From: Onthovicinus sp900555545
GTDB taxonomy: Bacteria > Bacillota > Clostridia > Oscillospirales > Acutalibacteraceae
Reading direction: 5' to 3'
DNA: 44,447 bases
Assembly (NCBI GenBank): GCA_949296915.1
Contig: CASFPX010000017.1
Location: 1-44,447 of the forward strand
Translations under genes and position numbers: made by a program
Notes under the pieces: model-generated
Database searches by the model: none
Seen by the model: the letters and a program-made list of their open reading frames with translations, nothing else
What the model was told of the DNA's origin: nothing
Shown: positions 8,600 through 15,905 of the stretch, piece after piece
How the letters are laid out: each line of letters begins with the position of its first letter
How positions within the stretch are numbered: position 1 is the first letter of the stretch

Positions 8600-8633
8600 A
8601 AAAAATCCAGTCGAGGTTTCGACTGGATTTTTT
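8600..8633. terminator. Bidirectional terminator between xerC and the 8660 gene
   Basis: Perfect 15-bp stem (AAAAAATCCAGTCGA, GGTT loop) with T-runs on both strands, between two convergent genes. Confidence 0.9.
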
Positions 8634-8659
8634 AACCATTCGATATTTGTAAAATAGAA

Positions 8660-9247
8660 TCAGCCCTGGATACTGGATCCACAGTACTCGCATTCGGCAA
8701 CGCAACCCTTTTGGACCGCGTTGACTCCACCGCATCCTTTGCAAACTACCGTTGTCATCTGCGCAGCAGCCGGTGCACTCTGCGGTTCATTGTAGTCTCC
8801 CTGACGTGGAGTCGTATCCGTCAATGGAGCCTGCTCACGATTGGGGAAGCAGAGACGATTTTGATCTCGATCAATATATGCATTGGCAAAATATTTCTTT
8901 TTAATCATTTTATCCAAATTTTTGATGACGGTCTCCTCCTCCGTACCCAATGAGGATGCAAGATTGGAGATAGAACCGGTAGGATCATTGGAGAGCAGTG
9001 CGACATACTTTTTAAAGTTCTTAATCAACTGGTGTCGAATCGCACTCAGAACGATCAGAAGTACTCCAAGCAAATCCATAACGATCATCACAACTATAAA
9101 AGCTTTATCGGAGCTAAGTTCCTCATCCGTCAGCCCAGCGACTGTCATAAGGCCAAAGAAAATCACAATGACAATGCCTAAAATTAGCTGGACTTTTTCC
9201 ACGATTGTACTGAGGATCAATTTTGTCTTAGTCTGATTTGATTTCAT
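8660..9247 (-). CDS. Two-TM protein with C-terminal zinc ribbon
   Basis: A 195-residue protein of unknown function. It has two membrane segments (about 18-38 and 49-67), a soluble segment resembling a small winged-helix/PCI-like fold (SISNLASSLGTEEETVIKNL), a low-complexity Pro/Gln/Ala linker and a zinc ribbon at the end (CKGCGG...CEYCGSS). It is 48 bp downstream of the SPFH/zinc-ribbon gene and almost certainly in the same operon. Such pairs recur in Firmicutes, but I know no demonstrated function. ATG at 9247 is preceded by GGGAAAGGA. Confidence 0.75.
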   Translation of the reverse strand: MKSNQTKTKLILSTIVEKVQLILGIVIVIFFGLMTVAGLTDEELSSDKAFIVVMIVMDLLGVLLIVLSAIRHQLIKNFKKYVALLSNDPTGSISNLASSLGTEEETVIKNLDKMIKKKYFANAYIDRDQNRLCFPNREQAPLTDTTPRQGDYNEPQSAPAAAQMTTVVCKGCGGVNAVQKGCVAECEYCGSSIQG

Positions 9248-9295
9248 GATTTTATCCTTTCCCTTCTTATCTATTGAAAATTGGGGCGATTTTGC

Positions 9296-10603
9296 TTATA
9301 GTTTTTCGCCACACTCAGGGCAAAATTTAGGGGAACCATCAATTGCTGCGTTGCATTTGGGGCAACGCTTGACAAGGACTTGGCCGCATTCCGGACAAAA
9401 TTTTGCCTTGGATGAGATCTTAGCTCCGCATCCCGGACATAATACCGGTGCTTCATATCCGCACTTGGGGCAGGATTGGGCGTTGTCGGGCAGATCTGTT
9501 CCGCAGTTCGGGCAGGGATTGATTTTTCTCCCACACTCGGGGCAAAACTTTATATGAGGTGTGATTTCGGCTCCACAGGAGGAACATTGCGGCTTTTTTT
9601 CCTGATCAGCGCGGGAGTCACTTTTTTCAAAATCAAAACCACAGTTCCCGCAGAATCGCTGGGCGGTTGGAACAACTGCATGACATTTAGGACACTCTTG
9701 TGTGTTTTCCTTGGGGGCGTTCAGGTTGATTTCCTGAGCCACGGCACCAAATCCGCCGCCAACGGATTGCCCCATGCCAAATCCCATTCCGACGCCAAGA
9801 CCAGCCCCCATGATCGGAGCGGCTGTAGAACCGGGATTGGTTGCTGCCCCCTCCATTGTATCAAAGGAGCGCTCCTGCTGATAGCTGTAACCAATGATAT
9901 TCATCTCCGCACGTTTGGCCAGCGCTTCCTTGAGTTGTTTTACCGCCGGATCGTCCTCCGGTACGCTGATATCGTTGACATAAAACGTGACAAGATCAAT
10001 ACCGTACTCCTCCATCGTGGGCTGGATCTGCTTGTGCATATACTGTGAAATCTCGTCCAAATAGGCGTTGATTTCCAGAATACTGATCCCCTCATGGATC
10101 AGATATGTAGAAATTGCGTCCTTTACCTTCTGTACATACAGGCTACGGAAATACTTGGTAATAGAGGTCTTGTCAAAAGCGGGCATCGTTCCGACAAGCT
10201 TGATTAAGAACTTCCTGGAATCCGCAATTTTGATACCAAAGGCGCCATAAGAACGAACGGGAATAAAGACCCCGTACTTGGGATCCTGTACTTGTATAGG
10301 CGTCGGTGTACCCCACTTTACATCCAGATTATAGGCTTTGTTGATGAACCATACCTCTGCTGTAAAAGGAGAACGTCCGCCAAACGGAAGATTGATGATA
10401 TTGTTCAGCAACGGAATATTAGCTGTCTCCAACGTATGGCGGCCACTCCTAAAGATGTCCAGAACCTTACCGCCCTTGACCAAAACCGCCTCTTGCGATT
10501 CGTTAACAATCAACTGCGTCCAAGTCCCGAGCTCCTCGCTGGGATACTTCCAAGCAAACACGTCGGCTCCACCGTTATATTTTACTACTTCAACAACAGC
10601 CAT
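9296..10603 (-). CDS. SPFH-domain (YdjI-like) protein with five zinc ribbons
   Basis: A 435-residue protein. Residues 1 to ~235 form an SPFH/band-7 domain of the 'virion core protein' YdjI type (MAVVEVVKYNGG, then WPGT-like strands and a helical stalk). A Gly/Met-rich linker follows (~250-290). The C-terminus has five CxxC...CxxC zinc ribbons in series (CPKC/CGNC, CSSC/CPEC, CPNC/CPKC, CPGC/CPEC, CPKC/CPEC). SPFH proteins oligomerise at membranes; YdjI in Bacillus is linked to membrane-stress responses, but a role here is inference. The ATG at 10603 has GGGGGAG 7 bases upstream; an in-frame TTG at 10621 lacks a site. Confidence 0.82.
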   Translation of the reverse strand: MAVVEVVKYNGGADVFAWKYPSEELGTWTQLIVNESQEAVLVKGGKVLDIFRSGRHTLETANIPLLNNIINLPFGGRSPFTAEVWFINKAYNLDVKWGTPTPIQVQDPKYGVFIPVRSYGAFGIKIADSRKFLIKLVGTMPAFDKTSITKYFRSLYVQKVKDAISTYLIHEGISILEINAYLDEISQYMHKQIQPTMEEYGIDLVTFYVNDISVPEDDPAVKQLKEALAKRAEMNIIGYSYQQERSFDTMEGAATNPGSTAAPIMGAGLGVGMGFGMGQSVGGGFGAVAQEINLNAPKENTQECPKCHAVVPTAQRFCGNCGFDFEKSDSRADQEKKPQCSSCGAEITPHIKFCPECGRKINPCPNCGTDLPDNAQSCPKCGYEAPVLCPGCGAKISSKAKFCPECGQVLVKRCPKCNAAIDGSPKFCPECGEKL

Positions 10604-10666
10604 CCCAAAACTCCCCCACAATTCAAATCCCGCATGCGCGCGATTTTTCCATATCTATACTATATT

Positions 10667-10695
10667 ATTATACTCCCAAAGTACTGCCGAATCAA
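10667..10695 (-). promoter_or_regulatory. Promoter of the SPFH operon
   Basis: TTGATT, 17-base spacer, TATAAT on the minus strand, about 65 bases before the SPFH start codon. Confidence 0.75.
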
Positions 10696-10722
10696 TATGG
10701 AATATCGGAGTTACTTGTTGTC

Positions 10723-10755
10723 TAAAAAATAGGGATGGGCAGCAATCCCCATCCC
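10723..10755 (-). terminator. Terminator of mazF
   Basis: GGGATGGG stem with CCCATCCC on the minus strand, followed by TATTTTTTA. It separates mazF from the SPFH promoter. Confidence 0.85.
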
Positions 10756-10776
10756 CGGTCGCAATACGTTCGGCTT

Positions 10777-11154
10777 TTATGTAGCCTCCCGTACCGCGGC
10801 AATTATTTTTTCTCCTAAACCAAAACTGACAGATAATGCGCGGTCCACACGATGCATATCCACACTGCTGAGCATACCCATCCTCTCGCGCAGACGTTTT
10901 TTATCCAGCGTACGGACCTGCTCCAACAAGACAATAGAATCGCGCGCTAAACCGCAATCCGACGCGTGAATCTGAATATGTGTAGGCAGGTTCGTCTTGT
11001 ATCTCTGGCTGGTGATCGCCGCCGCAATAACCGTGGGGCTGAACTTGTTGCCCACATTGTTTTGCACAATCAGAACGGGACGAATTCCACCCTGCTCCGA
11101 TCCGACGACCGGGCTTAAATCTGCGTAATAAATTTCTCCCCTTTTAACATTCAC
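10777..11154 (-). CDS. MazF/EndoA-type mRNA interferase
   Basis: A 125-residue PemK/MazF-fold protein, predicted to cut single-stranded mRNA at a short specific sequence. Matches to EndoA are clear: VKRGEIYYADLSPVVGSEQGG at the N-terminus (substrate loop), RPVLIVQN, the KTNLPTH segment, the Ser in DSIVLLEQVRTLDK, and FGLG near the end. No antitoxin gene (short ribbon-helix-helix ORF) is visible upstream: the 204 bp to metK contain only hairpins. In Bacillus the antitoxin EndoAI is encoded just upstream, so here it is either elsewhere or replaced. Confidence 0.92.
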   Translation of the reverse strand: MNVKRGEIYYADLSPVVGSEQGGIRPVLIVQNNVGNKFSPTVIAAAITSQRYKTNLPTHIQIHASDCGLARDSIVLLEQVRTLDKKRLRERMGMLSSVDMHRVDRALSVSFGLGEKIIAAVREAT

Positions 11155-11358
11155 GGTAAATCACACTCCGAAAATGGCTTTGTAACAATAGCTTTACCGC
11201 ATTTGAAGGGATTTAAACATCAAATTGAATGCGGGGAGTCCATTCACAACCCCCTCAATGCATTAAACGAGGGAATTTGCCCCTCTGATTCAGCATATTC
11301 AGGCGCGCCAAGGAGTGTGAAAAAGAAGCAGGTGAAGAGCCGGGCCCTAAAAAACTGC

Positions 11359-12561
11359 TCAAATATTATTGATGCCGGCAGCTGAGCGTAATGCATCCAC
11401 CTTATCCAAATGTTCCCATGGAGCATCCACATCTGTTCTACCGAAGTGACCATAAGCGGAGAATGGAACAAACTTCATCTCACGCAGCTTGAGGTGATCA
11501 ATAATTGCAGCAGGGCGCAGATCAAACTGCTCCGTGATGATCTCACTCAGCGATGCATCCGAGATAACTCCGGTACCAAAAGTATCTACCATGACAGAAA
11601 CAGGATGTGCCACACCGATCGCATAGGCAATCTGAACTTCGCATTTGGAGGCCAGTTTGGCCGCAACCACATTTTTGGCCACATACCGCGCTGCATAGGC
11701 CGCAGAACGATCCACCTTGGTTACATCCTTACCCGAAAAGGCTCCGCCACCGTGGCGTGCGCAGCCGCCGTATGTATCGACGATGATCTTTCTGCCGGTC
11801 AGGCCGCTGTCCGCCGCCGGGCCACCCTTCACAAACCGTCCAGTGGGATTTACATAGATGATGGTGTCGTTATCCATCAAATCTTCCGGTACGATTTTAC
11901 GGATCACATGTTGGACAATATCCTTGCGAATCGTCTCAAGCGGAACATCTGCACTGTGCTGTGTGGAGACGACAATTGTATCTACACGTTGCGGCTTGCC
12001 GGACTCATCGTATTCAACGGTTACCTGTGTTTTACCATCGGGATACAGGTAGCTGAGCGTTCCATCCTTGCGCACAGCCGCCAACTGACGCGCCAGACGG
12101 TGCGCCAAGGAAATAGAAAGCGGCATATACTCCGGCGTTTCATCACAGGCATAGCCAAACATCATCCCTTGATCGCCTGCGCCGTTGAGGTTGTAACGAT
12201 CCTCCTCACCAGATTTGAGCTCATAGGAACGATCTACCCCCATTGCGATATCCGGGGACTGTTCATCAATAGCAGTAAATACGGCGCATGTATTTCCGTT
12301 GAATCCCTTATCATCGGAATCATAGCCAATATCGCAGATTACCTGACGGGCGATTTTGGCAATTGGAGGCATATAAGAACTGCTGATCTCCCCCATAATC
12401 AGGACTTCGCCTGTCGTGCAAGTGGTCTCACAAGCGACACGTGCATTTGGATCTTTTTCATATATGGCATCCAGTACAGCATCCGAAATCCTGTCGCACA
12501 CCTTGTCGGGATGGCCCTCTGTAACGGATTCGGAAGTAAACAGATACTTACCCATACTCAT
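11359..12561 (-). CDS. metK: S-adenosylmethionine synthetase
   Basis: Makes SAM from methionine and ATP. The 400 residues carry the family signatures: FTSESVTEGHPDKVCD at the N-terminus, GAGDQGMMFGYAC, GGPAADSGLTGRKI and the phosphate loop GGGAFSGKD. Length is normal. AAGGAG sits 6 bases before the ATG. A SAM-I riboswitch with terminator occupies the leader, so expression should fall when SAM is abundant. mazF lies downstream on the same strand. Confidence 0.98.
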   Translation of the reverse strand: MSMGKYLFTSESVTEGHPDKVCDRISDAVLDAIYEKDPNARVACETTCTTGEVLIMGEISSSYMPPIAKIARQVICDIGYDSDDKGFNGNTCAVFTAIDEQSPDIAMGVDRSYELKSGEEDRYNLNGAGDQGMMFGYACDETPEYMPLSISLAHRLARQLAAVRKDGTLSYLYPDGKTQVTVEYDESGKPQRVDTIVVSTQHSADVPLETIRKDIVQHVIRKIVPEDLMDNDTIIYVNPTGRFVKGGPAADSGLTGRKIIVDTYGGCARHGGGAFSGKDVTKVDRSAAYAARYVAKNVVAAKLASKCEVQIAYAIGVAHPVSVMVDTFGTGVISDASLSEIITEQFDLRPAAIIDHLKLREMKFVPFSAYGHFGRTDVDAPWEHLDKVDALRSAAGINNI

Positions 12562-12587
12562 AGATTCTCCTTAAATCAATATTTTAA

Positions 12588-12614
12588 CAAAAAAACAGCC
12601 CGCATATCGCGGGC
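12588..12614 (-). terminator. Riboswitch-controlled terminator of metK
   Basis: GCCCGC-GATAT-GCGGGC hairpin followed by TGTTTTTTTG on the minus strand. It is the expression platform of the SAM-I element just upstream. Confidence 0.9.
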
Positions 12615-12621
12615 GTAAAAA

Positions 12622-12728
12622 CCTTATCTTCCGGCAGCAAGCCGTAGGATTTAGCACCTTGCACGACTACCGATCGTGCAGGTTGCCGGGCTTCACAGGG
12701 CCTCTCCCTCAGCCGCTCGCAATAAGGG
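12622..12728 (-). ncRNA. SAM-I (S-box) riboswitch
   Basis: On the minus strand the aptamer shows the S-box hallmarks: P1 strands CTTAT...ATAAG, GCGAGCGGCTGAGGGA, the kink-turn/pseudoknot segment GAAGCCCGGCAACC, a variable P3 hairpin (CTGCACGA...TCGTGCAAG) and AAGGTGCTAAATCC. SAM binding should favour the downstream terminator and switch metK off. Confidence 0.97.
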
Positions 12729-12746
12729 TGTTTGGTTGTTGTCCCT

Positions 12747-12776
12747 ATTGTAACACAGAAGATCACTTTTTGTCAA
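12747..12776 (-). promoter_or_regulatory. Promoter of metK, overlapping the end of ribU
   Basis: Perfect TTGACA (12776-12771), 18-base spacer, TACAAT (12752-12747). The -35 lies inside the last codons of ribU and the ribU stop falls in the spacer. Confidence 0.85.
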
Positions 12777-13335
12777 TAACAGGATTTTTTCGATGGTCAA
12801 GATAGCGATGGAGCGGAATGAACACGATGGCAGATATCAATGAATTCCCCCCCATCTTGATGAGGTTAAAGGGAATGACCGCAGGCAACATCAAATCATT
12901 GAGCGCCTCAAGCGGAACCCCGTAGAAGTGAACGGTAAAGATGTAGTTGAGCGGTATCATCATCAATGTAGCTCCCAAGCTGCCAAGGATCAGTCCGACT
13001 GTCAATCCCCGGATGTTATTCCATCTCCGATAGAATAGCCCCGCTATCAAAACAAGTACCCCCTGTGCCATCACATGCATCAGGAATCCGATCCAGCCAT
13101 CCCCTGCGAGGAGAAAAGCCTGTAAAAAAGCTTCAATCACCAGAATCAATAGCCCAGACAGGGGGCCAAACAACATGGTACCAATCAGAACCGGCACATC
13201 GGCCATATCGTATTGCAAAAATGCAGCTGCCGGGAAGATAGGGAAGCGAATCAGCATCATCAATACAAGCGATATTGCAATCAACATTGCCATTTGAACC
13301 ATTTTCAGAATGTTCTTTCGCGTCTTGTTTTCCAT
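12763..13335 (-). CDS. ribU: Riboflavin ECF transporter S-component RibU
   Basis: A 190-residue integral membrane protein with about six hydrophobic segments that binds riboflavin and works with the shared energy-coupling module (EcfA/A'/T), which is not in this window. Family features include FLQYDMADVPVLIG near residue 47, LFGPLSGLLILVIEAFLQ, and a C-terminal run of conserved Asn/Lys (NLIKMGGNSLIS). The FMN riboswitch upstream strongly supports flavin transport. The ATG at 13335 follows GGAGGG; longer in-frame readings run back through the terminator and riboswitch and are not coding. Confidence 0.95.
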   Translation of the reverse strand: MENKTRKNILKMVQMAMLIAISLVLMMLIRFPIFPAAAFLQYDMADVPVLIGTMLFGPLSGLLILVIEAFLQAFLLAGDGWIGFLMHVMAQGVLVLIAGLFYRRWNNIRGLTVGLILGSLGATLMMIPLNYIFTVHFYGVPLEALNDLMLPAVIPFNLIKMGGNSLISAIVFIPLHRYLDHRKNPVIDKK

Positions 13336-13344
13336 AGAATCATG

Positions 13345-13357
13345 CCCTCCAAATGGA
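13345..13357 (-). promoter_or_regulatory. Small hairpin covering the ribU ribosome site
   Basis: CTCCA-TT-TGGAG on the minus strand pairs with part of the GGAGGG ribosome-binding sequence of ribU. It could limit translation in addition to the upstream terminator. Confidence 0.45.
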
Positions 13358-13371
13358 GCTGCTCCACACAA

Positions 13372-13399
13372 GAAAAAAGGCGCCCAAAACAGGGCGCCC
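13372..13399 (-). terminator. FMN-riboswitch-controlled terminator of ribU
   Basis: GGGCGCC-CTGTTTT-GGGCGCC type hairpin (arms at 13379-13385 and 13392-13398) followed by TTTTTT on the minus strand. Confidence 0.9.
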
Positions 13400-13420
13400 G
13401 AAATACTGAAGTGTTTTGCC

Positions 13421-13542
13421 ACCATTTCTTTCATCCGGACTATACCGTTGGCTTTGGAATCACACCAAATCAGCTATAAAGCTCGCGGGCTTGGGAATAC
13501 ACCCTTACCGCCAGTGGGGAATTACACCCCGCCCTGAAACAG
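13421..13542 (-). ncRNA. FMN riboswitch (RFN element)
   Basis: On the minus strand the conserved RFN blocks are present in order: TTTCAGGGCGGGGTGTAATTC, CCCACTGGCGGTA, AGCCCGCGAGC, GATTTGGTGTGATTCC, AAAGCCAACGGTATAGTC and CGGATGAAAGAAATGG. FMN binding should promote the downstream terminator and lower ribU expression. Confidence 0.97.
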
Positions 13543-13562
13543 CTCTTATAAAATTTATAATT

Positions 13563-15074
13563 TTATTTTACCACGTCCATTTGATTTGTCAAGCTATCAC
13601 TCGGCATTTTTTCCTCTGAAATATCAAACCAGAACCGAACACCACCCTCAACATTTTCTACGCCGTATTTCATCTGATGCATATTTTGGATCGCGCGTAC
13701 AATGGAGAGCCCCAGGCCATAGCGGTTTTCCGACCGGTTGTGGGATTTATCCGCACGGTAAAAGCTGTTCCAAATTTTATCCATATCCTCTTCCGCAATG
13801 GCATCGCCGCTATTGAAAACATAAACACGAATAATATCTCCTAACTGTTCACTGGAGACGCGAATGCAGTATGGATCTTTGACATGGGAGATGGCATTCC
13901 CCAAGTAATTACTCAATACCATTTCCAACTTGGTGATGTCCCCCCAGCCAGTTAACGAGGGATCGATATCATTTTTCGCTGTGATTCCTTTATCCTCAAA
14001 AAGCACTTTCATGCTGTTGAGCATATTTCCTGCGAATTCGTGCACATTAAATCGTTCACTGTGGAGCGGATACGCCCCCTGCTCGTATTTAGAAAGCTCC
14101 AGCAACTCTACGACGATATCATTCATGCGGGAGGTCTCATCCACAATAATTTTACAGTATTCACTGACAGATTCCGGATCGTCCGCCACGCCCATTTCAA
14201 GTCCTTCGGCATAGCCCTGGATGATTGCAATCGGCGTTTTTAATTCGTGAGAAACATTGGAAATAAACTCCTTGCGCACCTGTTCTTGCCGGCGTTCCCA
14301 TTCGATATCGCTTTTCAGGCGCTCATTTTTCTTTTTCAGATCCTGGAGCGTACGATCGAGCGTGTCAGATAGATGGTTAATACTCTTCCCGAGCTCTCCT
14401 AATTCATCACTACGTGTGACGGTACATTTTTGGGAAAAATCCATATTGACCATCTTTTTGGTCACACGGTTCATATCTATGATCGGATTGGTGATCTTTC
14501 TGGAGTACCAGAATACCGAGACAAAGGCAAAAATCAATACAATAGTTGCCAGCTTCCAGACAAGAGAGTCCGCAATGGAGGCATTGATCTCAATCGTGCT
14601 GCGTGGGGTAAAGGCCTCTATCAGTTGCGTATCCCCCAGTGACGAAACGCAAGACAGATATTGTGTTCCTGTGTTGACATCCTGCTGGATTTGGAATACG
14701 ACGCCATCCTCTACTTTTTCCTCTATCACATCGACGTTGCGCTGATAGTTGGAAAAGTACTCAAAAAAGTCACTGACAGACTGGATACTGGAGGGGAGTT
14801 CCGCCCAACTGGGATAAATAAGCCGGCCGCCAGTTGTATAGATCTCGAGGCTGACATTATATTTTCGCTCAACATTGGAGACTTGGTCCGAATAATCGGC
14901 GTCATTTTGATTCAATTCCTTAACCTCGCCAATAGATTTGGAAAGGGAGTTGCGTTCTGTATACTCGTAGTAATAGGGTAACAGTTGAGAATTGGCCAGC
15001 AGCAGCGCCAGAACACACAGGATAATGATGATAGATACCTGCGCAAAAATCTGAAACCGAATACTATTTCTCAC
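13563..15074 (-). CDS. Membrane sensor histidine kinase
   Basis: A 503-residue transmembrane kinase. Segment 1 (about 7-28) and segment 2 (about 172-190) flank an extracytoplasmic sensor domain of ~140 residues. HAMP follows (ITNPIIDMNRVTKKM, ~195-245), then a coiled stretch, the HisKA box SHELKTP with phospho-acceptor His276, and the ATPase domain with N box (SNYLGNAISHV), and G2 (NRYGLGLSIV). It belongs to the large PhoR/ResE/VanS class; the signal is unknown. It overlaps the response regulator by 11 bp, so the two are co-translated. The ribU promoter starts inside its last codons. Confidence 0.93.
   Translation of the reverse strand: MRNSIRFQIFAQVSIIIILCVLALLLANSQLLPYYYEYTERNSLSKSIGEVKELNQNDADYSDQVSNVERKYNVSLEIYTTGGRLIYPSWAELPSSIQSVSDFFEYFSNYQRNVDVIEEKVEDGVVFQIQQDVNTGTQYLSCVSSLGDTQLIEAFTPRSTIEINASIADSLVWKLATIVLIFAFVSVFWYSRKITNPIIDMNRVTKKMVNMDFSQKCTVTRSDELGELGKSINHLSDTLDRTLQDLKKKNERLKSDIEWERRQEQVRKEFISNVSHELKTPIAIIQGYAEGLEMGVADDPESVSEYCKIIVDETSRMNDIVVELLELSKYEQGAYPLHSERFNVHEFAGNMLNSMKVLFEDKGITAKNDIDPSLTGWGDITKLEMVLSNYLGNAISHVKDPYCIRVSSEQLGDIIRVYVFNSGDAIAEEDMDKIWNSFYRADKSHNRSENRYGLGLSIVRAIQNMHQMKYGVENVEGGVRFWFDISEEKMPSDSLTNQMDVVK
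13565..13592 (-). promoter_or_regulatory. Promoter of ribU, embedded in the kinase 3' end
   Basis: Perfect TTGACA (13592-13587), 16-base spacer, TAAAAT (13570-13565). The -35 encodes Leu-Thr of the kinase and the -10 contains its TAA stop. Confidence 0.75.
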
Positions 15075-15759
15075 GCCCGGACACCTCTATTTTATATCCA
15101 ATACCGTAAACGGTTTTCAGATGCCGGTTTCCCCACTCACTCAACTTAGTGCGCAGACGGGCGACATGGGAATCAACGGTACGGATATCGCCGGTGTAAT
15201 CATATCCCCAAATAGAGTCAAGCAGTTGCTCACGAGAGTAGACACGGCCAATATTGGAGAGTAATTTGTAGAGGATATCATACTCCTTGAGCGTTAATTC
15301 CACCGGTTCCCCGTTCAAGGTGACGACGTGCGCTTCATCATTCACGGATAGACCATCCATATGGATTCCACCCTCGTCTGCGCTCTCCGTAATCACCTTA
15401 CCGCGCCGGAGAAGTGCCTCAACCCTCTTTACCAAAACCGATGGACTGAAAGGCTTGACCACATAGTCGTCCGCCCCGGATTCAAAGCCCATCAGTTCGT
15501 CAAACTCCTGGCTGCGGGCAGTCAGCATTAAGACAGGGATATCGGAATGCTCCCGGATCTTTTTGCACACATCCCATCCGTTGATTTCCGGCATCATCAC
15601 ATCCAAAATGATCAGCGCGGTATCGGGATTACTGTTGAATTGCTCCAAGGCCTGAGCGCCATCCTCGGCCTCCAATGTAGTGTAGCCACTCTTCTTTAAA
15701 AAGTCACAGACCAGGTGACGAATCCTTGGCTCATCATCCGCAATCAAAATCTTTGGCAT
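15064..15759 (-). CDS. OmpR/PhoB-family response regulator
   Basis: A 231-residue transcription factor. The receiver domain (1-115) has the acidic pocket (ADDE), phospho-acceptor Asp53 in IILDVMMPE and the Lys in VVKPFSP; the winged-helix DNA-binding domain covers about 130-229 (LKEYDILYKLL...VDSHVARLRTKL). The start at 15759 follows GGTGAG, and the receiver fold begins there (MPKILIADDE). The longer reading from 15840 would cover the promoter. The promoter carries paired 17-bp sites, suggesting the regulator controls its own operon. Target genes cannot be told from here. Confidence 0.94.
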   Translation of the reverse strand: MPKILIADDEPRIRHLVCDFLKKSGYTTLEAEDGAQALEQFNSNPDTALIILDVMMPEINGWDVCKKIREHSDIPVLMLTARSQEFDELMGFESGADDYVVKPFSPSVLVKRVEALLRRGKVITESADEGGIHMDGLSVNDEAHVVTLNGEPVELTLKEYDILYKLLSNIGRVYSREQLLDSIWGYDYTGDIRTVDSHVARLRTKLSEWGNRHLKTVYGIGYKIEVSGREK

Positions 15760-15782
15760 ATACTCACCAGCTTTTATGATCC

Positions 15783-15849
15783 ATTTGTAAAATGATTGTA
15801 CCACAGCCCCGAAAAGATTTACAATACGTTTCACAATCATTTTACAAAT
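15783..15849. promoter_or_regulatory. Response-regulator promoter bracketed by a perfect 17-bp inverted repeat
   Basis: ATTTGTAAAATGATTGT (15783-15799) and its exact reverse complement (15833-15849) are separated by 33 bases. Between and overlapping them is a minus-strand promoter: TTGTAA (15824-15819), 18-base spacer, TACAAT (15800-15795). One arm covers the -10/start point, the other lies just upstream of the -35. TT(T/C)ACA units spaced 11-12 bp within the region recall boxes bound by PhoB/PhoP-type regulators. Confidence 0.75.
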
Positions 15850-15865
15850 TCACAAATGGAAAGAC

Positions 15866-15900
15866 AAAAAGTGGCGGTGCCTGCACTGGGTGACACCGCC
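15866..15900 (-). terminator. Terminator after the fumarase-beta-like gene
   Basis: GGCGGTG...CACCGCC stem on the minus strand followed by ACTTTTTGTC, separating the ndk cluster from the two-component operon. Confidence 0.85.
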
Positions 15901-15905
15901 GCTCC

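Noticed and set aside
9296..10603. SPFH gene as a phage virion protein
   Set aside because: The 'virion core protein' label is historical. No phage genes are near and the partner is a cellular membrane protein.
11410..12618. 402-residue plus-strand ORF opposite metK
   Set aside because: It is a shadow of metK and runs into the SAM-I leader; composition (Cys/His/Ile-rich) is not protein-like.
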